Positions 8,312 through 17,246 of a DNA stretch of 64,000 bases are shown piece after piece. The notes under the pieces are model-generated. The model did no database searches and was not told the origin of the DNA. It worked only from the letters and a program-made list of their open reading frames with translations. Positions within the stretch are counted from its first letter, which is position 1; each line of letters opens with the position of its first letter. A program made the translations under genes and the position numbers. The stretch comes from Nitrospiraceae bacterium UBA6905 (GTDB lineage Bacteria; Nitrospirota; Thermodesulfovibrionia; Thermodesulfovibrionales; UBA6898): the NCBI GenBank assembly GCA_002451165.1, contig DKBH01000005.1, positions 21,467 to 85,466 on the forward strand, written 5' to 3'.

Positions 8312-9010
8312 TTAGTAAGCGTACAGGACCGACATCCGGGAAAACTCACGCGGATTTGTTGTATTCTCGGCAAGAATTTCGGTACGGTACAGATAGGGAG
8401 CAGCCGGCGGACTCACCACTCCCGAGGTGCTCGACACCACCCCCTGTCCCCCTAATTCCCCGGGCGCAGCAATGCCGCCGACGTCCGAATTGCCCTGGAC
8501 TGTATCGACAATCTTCACATTGACGCGATACTGGTTCGGCGCAATCCCGAATAGAATCGGGCCAATATCTGGAGTAGTTCTCGGGTCAGGATCGACCTGG
8601 AGCCCGGCAACTCCGCCATTGTCGTCGCAGGATGCAGCACCCGAGTCCATCCAGTCAGCCGTGAAATTGCAGAGTTTGTCGCACCGGCAGGTCCTCGTGT
8701 TCCCTGCATTTCCGTCCGTGTTATCATTTGGATTCAACGGATCTCCGCAGTTGCATCCGCTTGCATAGGGCGCACCCATAATGTTCAGCACGCCCCGGTT
8801 CTCAAAGTAATCGGTCAAGATTTCAGCAGTGCCGACGCTCGCATCTTCTGCTGAGCGGTAGAATCGCATCGCGCCCGACATGGTCGTGCCCTGCGTAACG
8901 AGATAGAGCAGCGCCGAGACAATGGCAAGTCCGATGAGAGAGAGCATCAGGACCATCACGAGGGCAACGCCTCTTTCGTTCATGGGATGATGTACATGAT
9001 TGTAACGCAT
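8312..9010 (-). CDS. pilX: Type IV pilus minor-pilin-like protein PilX
   Basis: 232 residues. A short N-terminus is followed by NERGVALVMVLMLSLIGLAI, the PilX-type prepilin signature, in which the strict FTLVE is replaced by VALVMVL. The globular part contains a Cys cluster (SGCNCGDP, then TCRCDKLC). PilX proteins join PilV, PilW and FimT at the pilus tip complex that presents PilY1. ATG 9010 lies 2 nt after the pilW stop, with GAGG overlapping the end of pilW, so the two are translationally coupled. Last gene of the operon. Confidence 0.82.
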   Translation of the reverse strand: MRYNHVHHPMNERGVALVMVLMLSLIGLAIVSALLYLVTQGTTMSGAMRFYRSAEDASVGTAEILTDYFENRGVLNIMGAPYASGCNCGDPLNPNDNTDGNAGNTRTCRCDKLCNFTADWMDSGAASCDDNGGVAGLQVDPDPRTTPDIGPILFGIAPNQYRVNVKIVDTVQGNSDVGGIAAPGELGGQGVVSSTSGVVSPPAAPYLYRTEILAENTTNPREFSRMSVLYAY

Positions 9011-9012
9011 CG

Positions 9013-10170
9013 CTACCTCAAGTTATAGGGTTTTATGAACAGGGTGTATATCTTCCACCGGTAATTAGACCGGGGGTCTCCTGCGGGTATCGTAAAAGTT
9101 ATGACGTTGCCAAAATCAGGATCATTCGCCGTAATCGGAGACGGCGACGTATAGAACGTATCGCGCTGACCTTCCTGGGCAAGGATATAGACGCGGATAT
9201 CCTTAAGTTGATCGCGTATGTTCTCTGCAGTCAGTCCTGCCCCCGGGTCGTCGACAACCGAGTCAACAGCCCCATCATTGTTCGTGTCCATTCCAAAGCG
9301 TACCTGCATTGCTGCAACGCAATCCAGCAGAGGGAGTTCTCTCAAACTGCCATCCGCATGATTGACAAGTGCCTTATAGAGCACACCCGTATTGGGCGCA
9401 CACCGCGCCGGCATTGTTGCAGGCGTCCGTATATAGTAATCAGCCCTATTAAACGGCATGCGCGGTGCAACACCAGGGCTTATGCCATAGATCAGATAGG
9501 ACTCAAAGCTGTTCTCCACAGGCTGAAATGCAGATGCAAACGTTCCGGCACTCGCATCGAACGTTGTGAAAAAGGCTGCGCCCGACGTTAGCAGCACCCG
9601 CTGCGTTCCCCCTACAATGGGATTTAACACAATCACCTGGTCGCCATTTTCAAGATTTTCATCGGGGATGGCTGCGCCGTCTGCATTGTTCCAGGGCTGT
9701 ATAATATTGGGCAGGGCTCCCCGGTTCGAAACATAGGCCCACTTGGTGGCAGCGGCGCTGAGCCCGAGGTTCGTTGCCTTGATCACCAGCACATCCGACT
9801 GGGCATCAGGCGTCACAGCAGCATTATTGAAGCCGATATTATTGCCGACGCGCACTGCCCGCGGCGGATTAGCCGTGCCGTCGTTAAACTGGGTATCATC
9901 ATAGGCTGTCTTAACGTCGTTTACAGCCTCCCCTGTATAATTTATCCCATTTAAATTATAAGGGAGTCCATAGCCCGCCTGCTCAATATCCGACCGCAGC
10001 ATCTGGAGCCCGACTATACCCTCTATGTTCGTCTCCGCGATCTTGGACTGCTGCTTGAACTGATTGAGAAGGCTGGAGAATATGTTCGCCGCAGCAGTGA
10101 TCGTGAGCAGAAACACCACCATCGTGACCATAAGCTCGACCAGGGTGAACCCTCTTTCTGACCTTGTCAT
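9013..10170 (-). CDS. pilW: Type IV pilus minor pilin PilW
   Basis: A type III prepilin signal, RGFTLVELMVTMVV, starts a few residues after the chosen ATG 10170, which has AAGGAG 6-7 nt upstream and overlaps the pilV stop by 4 nt. An upstream in-frame start would add 17 residues not expected for a prepilin. The protein has 385 residues, typical of PilW, with the long N-terminal helix and a beta-rich globular region. The prepilin peptidase would cut after the Gly before FTLVE. It belongs to the tip minor-pilin complex with PilV, PilX, FimT and PilY1. Confidence 0.88.
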   Translation of the reverse strand: MTRSERGFTLVELMVTMVVFLLTITAAANIFSSLLNQFKQQSKIAETNIEGIVGLQMLRSDIEQAGYGLPYNLNGINYTGEAVNDVKTAYDDTQFNDGTANPPRAVRVGNNIGFNNAAVTPDAQSDVLVIKATNLGLSAAATKWAYVSNRGALPNIIQPWNNADGAAIPDENLENGDQVIVLNPIVGGTQRVLLTSGAAFFTTFDASAGTFASAFQPVENSFESYLIYGISPGVAPRMPFNRADYYIRTPATMPARCAPNTGVLYKALVNHADGSLRELPLLDCVAAMQVRFGMDTNNDGAVDSVVDDPGAGLTAENIRDQLKDIRVYILAQEGQRDTFYTSPSPITANDPDFGNVITFTIPAGDPRSNYRWKIYTLFIKPYNLR

Positions 10171-10571
10171 GAGCGTCTCCTTACGGTGGATATGGAGTGG
10201 ATGAAGTTTTCGCCCTGCCATGCCCAGGTCGTTGTCAAGGTCACCTGCTTATGGTTTGCGTCAATGTCCGCGATCATCCTCCGGACAGTAAAGCCGACCG
10301 TTGTCGCTCGCACCTGCCTGTTGTCAACAGGGTAATTCGTGCCAGGCGTGGCTGTAAGTTCTGCATGGTCAAATGCAACAGACCGCAGTCGGTTCATGCG
10401 GTCAGCGGTGAGCCGCACCGCCTCATCCCGAAGAACGTTTCGCATATTGCCCTGTATCGCCACAATTGAGACCTGCATAAGCCCCATGAAGACGATCAGG
10501 AGCACCACCAGGGCGATCATCACCTCGACGAGAGTGACGCCCCGTCTATTTCGCAACGCAATTAGCAGCAT
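10167..10571 (-). CDS. pilV: Type IV pilus minor pilin PilV
   Basis: 134 residues with the prepilin motif RRGVTLVEVMIALVVLL near the N-terminus, giving the hydrophobic spine helix, then a small C-terminal domain. It overlaps fimT upstream by 26 nt and pilW downstream by 4 nt, which implies tight translational coupling. PilV is one of the minor pilins that prime pilus assembly and connect to PilY1. Confidence 0.87.
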   Translation of the reverse strand: MLLIALRNRRGVTLVEVMIALVVLLIVFMGLMQVSIVAIQGNMRNVLRDEAVRLTADRMNRLRSVAFDHAELTATPGTNYPVDNRQVRATTVGFTVRRMIADIDANHKQVTLTTTWAWQGENFIHSISTVRRRS

Positions 10572-11076
10572 TACAGGGGCCTCCTGAAAAGATTTGAGTC
10601 GCCAACTTGCCCATATTCACCCTCGTCTCCGCAATCACGACACAGTCATAATCTGGGTCGGTCTCACTATTAAGGGCGGCAAAGCAGACTGTCCCCGGAG
10701 TCATGATGCCGCGCTTGTTGATGACCATGGTGCCTCCCGCGTTCCAGGTTATGGCGTGCTCAACCGTCTTCGGATAGGTCGGAAGTATAGCATCTCCCGC
10801 ACCAGGATCAGCGGCAGCGTTGTTGTTCGTGTCCTCGATCAGACGATAGGTCGTCGCCGTCGGAAAATCCATAAAATAATTCTGGCCCCGGGTGATTGCC
10901 ATGGAGCGGACATTGAGCAGGTCAGCGTAGATATCCTTTGTCTCTTTCTCGATCTTGTATGCTCCCATCCATCCGACATAGTTGAAGCCGAGGGCGATGA
11001 TCAAGATGGTGATGACCGAGACCACCACCATCAACTCAACCAGCGTAACGCCTCTGTCTCTCATCATGGCCACCAT
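10546..11076 (-). CDS. fimT: FimT/GspH-type minor pilin
   Basis: 176 residues. RDRGVTLVELMVVVSVITIL is a canonical prepilin cleavage and helix motif, and the GspH/FimT-like region follows (DLLNVRSMAITRGQ). The start is placed at 11076, one base after the pilY1 stop; ATGs at 11067 and 11064 are also possible. The C-terminus holds CNAANC. It is the first pilin after pilY1 in the operon. Confidence 0.85.
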   Translation of the reverse strand: MVAMMRDRGVTLVELMVVVSVITILIIALGFNYVGWMGAYKIEKETKDIYADLLNVRSMAITRGQNYFMDFPTATTYRLIEDTNNNAAADPGAGDAILPTYPKTVEHAITWNAGGTMVINKRGIMTPGTVCFAALNSETDPDYDCVVIAETRVNMGKLATQIFSGGPCNAANCVAK

Positions 11077-11077
11077 A

Positions 11078-14000
11078 TTACTGTTTCTTTATATGCAATA
11101 TCTTGTTTATAGGCTTGGGCGGCACTATGAGCGACAGTGCCCCTGCGGGCGGCAGACCCTGAATCATGCCGCTCCGCCGCTGATCTTTCTCCGTAAAGGC
11201 TGTGGCAAGTTCGACTTCTTCGATGGCGCCCGTAGAAACCTGCACGATCGCTGTACCGCGCAAAGTTCCCGTACCAACCAGCGTGCCGCCGGTGTCGTAG
11301 CGAACTGCCCATATGTGCGACGCACCGCCATATTCGCAGATGTCCGCTGTCGGGCTGGACGAAGTAAAAAAGACCGCACCGTTGACCGTGGCAAGCGGGT
11401 CGGTCACAATCCGCTCTGAGCGAAAGACTGCTGCAGGATTTGAGCAGGCGATAGCAGCCCCGCTGAGATCAACGCACTGATCAAGGAGGATGTACCATCC
11501 GTCAGGGTCTGTCGAACCTGCTGCAGTGGCGGCATTGCCGAGGGCAGCGGATGAGACCGCTAGCGTACAGGACGTGTCGATGTTGGCAGGATTGCTCCCG
11601 GTAAGGGGGAAGCAGGGTTCTTTTATCCCGTAGAGGCGCCTCGCTGCTGTCGGGTCACCGTCATCAATGAGGTCGTTGATTTTGTAGAAATACCTCCCGG
11701 CCCCGAAAAAGAGCCGCAATTCCTTATTTCTCAGATTCTGCAATTTGCTCACGCCCGCAGTTACCGGGCCGATGCCGCTGATCACCGTAGAGACAGTCCA
11801 TTGGTTCGGATCAAGACTCTGCCTGGTCACAAGCCGCTTCACGCCTCCGACATTCCATCCGTCCAGAATATCGTACAGCGTTGCTGATGTTGGAACAGGG
11901 TCCTTCCAGGGGGAATCGATTGTGGCGATCTTCGCCGCACCATCATATGCAATGATCAGTTTCGTCTCATGGTTATTATCATTCCGGTGGACGAATTTCC
12001 CCTTGTAAAAATCATTGGTGGACGAGGCGGTAGAAGGGTCAAGCGTGATCGTAGAGGCGGTGCCGCCCTGCGCAGTTCCTCCGCCCCCCAGGGCAGATCT
12101 CTCGGTGTAGCCGAAGTACATAGCGTCATCAGAATAGTTCATGTCGAAATCGATGGACGAATTTATGAGATTCCCGACAAAGGCAGCATATCCTCCTGCA
12201 TCAATGGTCCGCAGGGGTGTGCCGGTCTTGAGATCAAGGACCTCGAGCTTTGCCGTGGTCCTGCTCAGGTGCTCCTTGATGCCGGTGAACTGATGGGTTG
12301 TCGGACTTACGTAGCCGGTCGGCCCTGACCCGAGGACGACGTACCAGCGGCCGTTGGAGAACGTATCCTTCAGGCAGGTCTCCCCGGCAGGACAATCAGC
12401 ATCAAGAGTGCAGGACGTCGTGGTGGTCGTAGAACAGTATTTGTTATTGATCCTCATGATCCCGGGACCTGCTGTGGAGAGCCCGAGCTCCGGATCGGCA
12501 TATTCCCAAAGCAGCGTCGGATTCGCCGGGTCGGTCACATCCATCGCAAAGTACGAGGAATATCCGTAATTGCTGACCGGTGTCTTGATGCAATCGGTGC
12601 AGGCTGTAGAGACGTTTTCGCAGGCGCCGCCCAGCCGCATGCTGCCGATGAGGACCGTGCGCCAGCTGTCTTTCGACCTCCTGCATTTCCAGTAATCCGA
12701 ATAGACCGTAGAGTTGCAGCTGCTGTCGGGCTGATCGGCCGTGCCGTCGTCGTTCAGGTCAGGATCGATGGCAATGCTTGCATCGAAGAGGTAGGGGGTG
12801 GCATCGATATAATAGAGATGGCAGTAATCCCTGTCCGCGAAATATTTCAGGTACGGCAGTGCATGTTTCGGGATGAAGGCCCAGATTTCCTTGCCGACAT
12901 CCGGATCAGCCAGGCAGGACTCGCCTGACGGGCAATCTGTATTGTCGCGGCATGCCTTGGTCGTGGTGACCGAACAGCTCTTCCCCAGGGATGCCTTTGC
13001 ATTTGCGTCCCTGTACAGCCCGAGTTTGCCGAGTCTGAAAGCATGGAGCATGCCGTCGTTGGCGCCGCTGAAGACCGTGCCCCGGTTCGTATACACCGTC
13101 GAGTTTATGTAATCCCTATAAGTCGTGTCCCGGTAGGATTTATCATACAGGTTCAGCGGTATCCATGATGAGATCTTTGGCGTCGAATTGACTATATCGG
13201 CCAGCTTCCATGTCTCTGTGGTGCCGCTCACGGTCACCGTACGGCTTCTCACAGGAGCGCCGTCTATGGCGTCACTGCTATTGACCACACTGTCTCCGTT
13301 CAGATCATCGACCCCCCTGATGTACTGAATGAGGTTCGCGGTCTCGGCCACGTTAAGGAAGGGCGCAATAGCCGCATTTGTCGTAATAAAATTGTCGAGC
13401 GTGGCATCGTCATTCGTGTTCGTATAGATCTGCCGGTCACTTGCGGCCCGCACATGGAGTTTCCGCCCCGCTTCCCAGAGGTAGCTCACGCTGTCCATGG
13501 GCACATTAGCTACCGTCGGCGTCACGGCATCTCTGGTGCCATTGCCGTCTGCATCAGCAAAGAGATTCGCAGTGGTCTCATTCGTGGTCTTCGAAAAAGT
13601 GAAATCAATGATATAATCGCTGCCCAGCTTCAGCACGTTGTCGCTGTCCGTGTCTTCCCGGATGCTGCTCAGCCCGAGGGTCGGGTCGAGATAGTACCAC
13701 ATATTCTGCAGCACGCCGGTCCAGGTCACGTCGACCGTTCCGAATTTGCGCTTCGGATAGAACAGCGCCTGGATGAGGTTCGCACCGGAGCCCTCGCCGG
13801 AGGCGAGCACCGACGCAGCAGTACCGGAGGCGGTCTTTGCCGAGATCTTAATAAGCGCATCGCGGAGGTCTCTCTGAAGGTCAGCAGGATTCCTGGGATT
13901 GTAAAGTGTGGTGCCGCCGTTGACTGCGGTATTATTCATGAGCGTCTTCGGGTTGCACTCGTTGGTCAGGCCGGTGTCAGGCCCTGTGTACACCACATAG

Positions 14001-16357
14001 GTCGTGATCTGTTCGCTGGCCGTAGCCGGTATAGCCGTAGATGCGGTGCCGGTCGAAAACGTCTTGATGTTCCTGTTCTTTGCGAGCCAGGCAAGGTCAT
14101 CGACGTTCCTGCTTCCCGCATACGGGGGGCAGGTGGCGGTCTGGCCGGTCTGGCCGTCGCCGTCATTATAGAGCGACACAAGGTTTCCCACGGCTGTCCG
14201 CTGGTCTGCAGTCGACTGGCCGTCCGATATCAGGAGGATATTGTTGTCCTGACATCTGAACTGAGAGGGGTTCTTGTTGCCCGCAAAGTCGCTGCTGTTG
14301 ATCCTGAGGTCTGTCCTGCTGGTGCCCGGGACCGAGGGGTCGCCATAGGCATCGGTGCGGGCATAGTAGCCGATGGCATTGTAATACGCCTCTGCAAAGG
14401 GGGTCCAGTTCTTCCCCTTGAGGTCGTCAATGGCCCGTACGAGACCGGAAGCGGACGTGTGGTCCCCTGCGGGATCGCCGATATAGCTTATGATCTTGGC
14501 GCCGTCAAAATTGCTTGTCCCTGCTGTCGTCGCATTGCACGACGCAAATGAAGGGCTTGGGCAGTCCAGGTTCGTAGCGCAGGTCATATTGGCATCAGTT
14601 GAGCAGATCTTGGGGCATGGCACCGGCGTAATGCAGAGGCCGCCCCCGGTGCAGCTGGCATCGCTGGTGCAGGTGGTCAAAAAGTCGTTGGAACAGACCT
14701 TCCGGTCGCACTCGCTCGGAGTGCCGTTAAAATCAAAGCTCATCGCCCCCAGACGTATGAGGCCGGAAAACTGCTGTACCAGGCCTGAAGGCTGCGTCGG
14801 CGATGCCGAGAGATCCTTGATCTTTACCGTGAGCGTTCCGAAGGGCTGCCCCAACTGTGATTCAATTCCAATGTCGCTGATGATCGCCGGCAGGTTGTCG
14901 AACTGAGACGTGTCCGACGGAAGGTCCGTCGGATCGGCGACCGGCGGCACCGTAATGTCGCCGCAGAACTTCTTGTGCTGTGTAAGAATGCAGGCATCGC
15001 CGCAGTCGCTGCCAATGCAGCCGGTCCAGGTACCTCCCGGGGACGGGCCCACATAGCAGATACCCGTATAGGCAATGCTGCAGAGATACGCAGGGATACC
15101 AGGCCTGACCGCTGCCGGTCCGTTAATGCAACTGCCGCCCGGACAGTCAGCAGCACTGGTGCAGAGCCTTCCGTCATTGGTCCCGCCGTTGCAGGTGAAG
15201 AGTTCGTCATAGATATCCGTACATTGGTTGATTACCGTGTTCTTCTCATCAATGCCCAGCGCTGTACCCTTTTTTAATGCCCAGCATGCCTGGATTGTCT
15301 GGTTGAAAGTGGCCTGCATCTTCGACGAGGTCGTGGCGCCAGGGGTGATACACGGTCCTTCGTCGTTGTCACAGTCTGCATCTTTCTTGCAGGCTGTCGC
15401 AGCAGCAACCTTTTCAGGGTCGCCTGCCGTGCATATTTTCGAGGTGCATACTCCCGTCCCCGCAATAATACAATCACTATTTCTGGTGCAGGATTTTGCC
15501 ACGTTTTGCTGACAATAAGCTGACGCAACACTTGTTGCGGAAAGACAGTCGTCCACCGCTTTCTTGATGTCGGCGTTGCTCGATGCAGGATCCTGATAGG
15601 CATTGATCGCAGCCTGACAGAGTCCCTGATTGTAATCGCCGAAATAGAGCTTGAGATAGGTCTGTCCGCCCGGTGACGGCGCAGCCGGGTTCTCGGGCTG
15701 ACGCGGCCCCTCGACGCCCATAGTAATACCCAGGGAGGTATTCGTGCCACCTTCGATATAATCGGCCCTGAGCGCTTCCTTTATGAACTTGCGCCCGATA
15801 CATCCCCTTGTTTCCGACTGAAGTATGTGGTTCACAGGCTCATATTTGCCGCCGGTCAATATCTGCTTCTCAACATCAAACTTCGAACTCGTGAGCCAGT
15901 TCAGATAATTTCCCTTTGCCACAAACTGCGTAAGGGTGATGGGAGGACCGGAAAGGATATCTATAAATAACTGGCCGGCAATGCCCCTGCAGGAAGATGA
16001 GGCACAGCTCGGCACTGTCGCGATCTCATAAAAATAATTGTTACTCAAGTCATACTCGTATACCTTGGCACTGTCGAAATAGCCTGCATACGTCGTCGCA
16101 CTGGCATAGGTCTGGTCGTAGCAGTAAGTCCCTTGGCGCGTGGATGACCCATTGTCCACATAAGCCAAATCATACATGCTGGCGGAATTATCGAGGAGCA
16201 ATAAGAGGTTCGGCATGACACCGCCAACAATGAACGGAGGGGTCATGCAATAGTCGGTCATGGTTGCCGATTCGACATCCGCAACAGGCAGCATCATCAG
16301 ACAGAAAACAAAGAAAAGCAGTCCGGCAATGGTGAGAAGTAATTTCGGAGACAACAT
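11078..16357 (-). CDS. pilY1: PilY1-like type IV pilus tip adhesin, Cys-rich
   Basis: From ATG 16357 (GGGAAGGGAG upstream) the protein has about 1759 residues. A signal peptide (LLLTIAGLLFFVFCLMMLPV) is followed by a von Willebrand A-like region whose MIDAS motif reads LLLLLDNSASMYD near residue 62. The C-terminal half is the PilY1 beta-propeller region (MLHAFRLGKLGLYRD, EIWAFIPKHALPYL, FFGAGRYFY). Several Asp-rich loops such as DADGNGTRDA, DLNDDGTAD and DLNGDSVV look like calcium sites. Cys-rich modules of the form C-x(n)-C-x2-D-x-DC-P-x-G-x-x-C lie at roughly residues 290-600, near 1130 and near 1310. PilY1 sits at the pilus tip and affects adhesion and retraction. First gene of the pilin operon. 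Confidence 0.9.
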   Translation of the reverse strand: MLSPKLLLTIAGLLFFVFCLMMLPVADVESATMTDYCMTPPFIVGGVMPNLLLLLDNSASMYDLAYVDNGSSTRQGTYCYDQTYASATTYAGYFDSAKVYEYDLSNNYFYEIATVPSCASSSCRGIAGQLFIDILSGPPITLTQFVAKGNYLNWLTSSKFDVEKQILTGGKYEPVNHILQSETRGCIGRKFIKEALRADYIEGGTNTSLGITMGVEGPRQPENPAAPSPGGQTYLKLYFGDYNQGLCQAAINAYQDPASSNADIKKAVDDCLSATSVASAYCQQNVAKSCTRNSDCIIAGTGVCTSKICTAGDPEKVAAATACKKDADCDNDEGPCITPGATTSSKMQATFNQTIQACWALKKGTALGIDEKNTVINQCTDIYDELFTCNGGTNDGRLCTSAADCPGGSCINGPAAVRPGIPAYLCSIAYTGICYVGPSPGGTWTGCIGSDCGDACILTQHKKFCGDITVPPVADPTDLPSDTSQFDNLPAIISDIGIESQLGQPFGTLTVKIKDLSASPTQPSGLVQQFSGLIRLGAMSFDFNGTPSECDRKVCSNDFLTTCTSDASCTGGGLCITPVPCPKICSTDANMTCATNLDCPSPSFASCNATTAGTSNFDGAKIISYIGDPAGDHTSASGLVRAIDDLKGKNWTPFAEAYYNAIGYYARTDAYGDPSVPGTSRTDLRINSSDFAGNKNPSQFRCQDNNILLISDGQSTADQRTAVGNLVSLYNDGDGQTGQTATCPPYAGSRNVDDLAWLAKNRNIKTFSTGTASTAIPATASEQITTYVVYTGPDTGLTNECNPKTLMNNTAVNGGTTLYNPRNPADLQRDLRDALIKISAKTASGTAASVLASGEGSGANLIQALFYPKRKFGTVDVTWTGVLQNMWYYLDPTLGLSSIREDTDSDNVLKLGSDYIIDFTFSKTTNETTANLFADADGNGTRDAVTPTVANVPMDSVSYLWEAGRKLHVRAASDRQIYTNTNDDATLDNFITTNAAIAPFLNVAETANLIQYIRGVDDLNGDSVVNSSDAIDGAPVRSRTVTVSGTTETWKLADIVNSTPKISSWIPLNLYDKSYRDTTYRDYINSTVYTNRGTVFSGANDGMLHAFRLGKLGLYRDANAKASLGKSCSVTTTKACRDNTDCPSGESCLADPDVGKEIWAFIPKHALPYLKYFADRDYCHLYYIDATPYLFDASIAIDPDLNDDGTADQPDSSCNSTVYSDYWKCRRSKDSWRTVLIGSMRLGGACENVSTACTDCIKTPVSNYGYSSYFAMDVTDPANPTLLWEYADPELGLSTAGPGIMRINNKYCSTTTTTSCTLDADCPAGETCLKDTFSNGRWYVVLGSGPTGYVSPTTHQFTGIKEHLSRTTAKLEVLDLKTGTPLRTIDAGGYAAFVGNLINSSIDFDMNYSDDAMYFGYTERSALGGGGTAQGGTASTITLDPSTASSTNDFYKGKFVHRNDNNHETKLIIAYDGAAKIATIDSPWKDPVPTSATLYDILDGWNVGGVKRLVTRQSLDPNQWTVSTVISGIGPVTAGVSKLQNLRNKELRLFFGAGRYFYKINDLIDDGDPTAARRLYGIKEPCFPLTGSNPANIDTSCTLAVSSAALGNAATAAGSTDPDGWYILLDQCVDLSGAAIACSNPAAVFRSERIVTDPLATVNGAVFFTSSSPTADICEYGGASHIWAVRYDTGGTLVGTGTLRGTAIVQVSTGAIEEVELATAFTEKDQRRSGMIQGLPPAGALSLIVPPKPINKILHIKKQ

Positions 16358-16537
16358 GGCATACTCCCTTCCCGTTCTTCGTGCATTATCATCTATGGAT
16401 TTCACGTTTGTAGCCTTAGCAAAATCGAGACCAATGATCATTACTGACAAGAGACGGGCTAACTGCCTGCTTTTAAAATAAAATATATTTCTTATCACTT
16501 GTGCCAGAACTATGGGACAGGATACATTGGGTAAGAA

Positions 16538-16568
16538 ATTACATACTATAGGAAAGTCATTACATACT
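16538..16568. promoter_or_regulatory. Two direct repeats ATTACATACT upstream of the pilY1 operon
   Basis: ATTACATACT occurs at 16538-16547 and again at 16559-16568, exactly 21 bp apart (two helical turns), about 180 bp upstream of the pilY1 start. The spacing suits a protein binding the same DNA face. No obvious sigma54 GG-N10-GC element was found next to it. The 16358-16646 gap holds no gene. Confidence 0.4.
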
Positions 16569-16646
16569 TATTGATGCGGCAACATGCGGCGCCAGGGAGC
16601 GCGGAGCATTCAGAAGACCTCTCGCGACATTTGGACCGTACGGTGA

Positions 16647-17246
16647 TCAGCGTTTCAAGATGCTCTCTTCTTCTGCATTCAGCTTTCTTACAGCTTCGTT
16701 AAAGCCTTCTATTCTTACTCCAAGGGCAGCAATGCGTTTCTTTATCTCATCGATCTGCTCCTGATTCTTCATAACGCCCGCGTTCTTAACATCCGCATAC
16801 AGCTGTTCGCGTTCAGTAACCAAACTTTCGCGTTCAGCCCGCATGGCAGCCTTCTTCTCATTAATCATATCAAGCTGTTTTGCCTGTTCAGGTGTGAGAC
16901 CTGTCATGAGTCTGCTCTCTCCGGTCTGTGCAGATAGTTCCTTCTTCTCGTCCTCAGGACTCGCAGAGGCCTTCTTCTCTTCAGCAGCTGCATCTGACTC
17001 TGGTGCAGTCTCCTCACCCGGGCTTATTCTCTGTGTGCTCAATTCCCTGATATCAGCGATATCACGCCGCGGGATCTCCAGGGTACCACCCTGCAGATCA
17101 CAGAGCATCTTCCCTGTCACCTCTCTGCAAAAGTCTGCAATGAACGATCGTCCGTTCTTCAGGGTCACCTTTACTGCTGCGGGAGACCATGAGGGGACCA
17201 TGATCAGGAAGGCAACAGCAAGGATCAGTGCAAGCGCAGTCCTCAT
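16647..17246 (-). CDS. Exported coiled-coil protein of unknown function
   Basis: 199 residues. A signal peptide (LALILAVAFLIMVPSWSPAA) is followed by a small beta-like region with two cysteines (VKVTLKNGRSFIADFCRE and MLCDLQGG). An acidic Glu/Ala/Lys linker follows, then a long predicted coiled coil (about 120-199, rich in Glu, Lys, Arg and Leu heptads). No family is recognised. ATG 17246 overlaps the stop of the upstream dsbC-like gene by 4 nt, so the two form one operon, and the pilY1 operon lies downstream. A periplasmic accessory role for the pilus or for the Dsb protein is possible but unproven. Confidence 0.75.
   Translation of the reverse strand: MRTALALILAVAFLIMVPSWSPAAVKVTLKNGRSFIADFCREVTGKMLCDLQGGTLEIPRRDIADIRELSTQRISPGEETAPESDAAAEEKKASASPEDEKKELSAQTGESRLMTGLTPEQAKQLDMINEKKAAMRAERESLVTEREQLYADVKNAGVMKNQEQIDEIKKRIAALGVRIEGFNEAVRKLNAEEESILKR

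Noticed and set aside
13454..14551. 365-codon plus-strand open frame inside pilY1
   Set aside because: Antisense shadow of a conserved pilY1 region, with no start signal or domain.
16440..16500. Sigma54 promoter upstream of the pilY1 operon
   Set aside because: A TGGCAC is present on the minus strand but the matching GC at the -12 position is missing.
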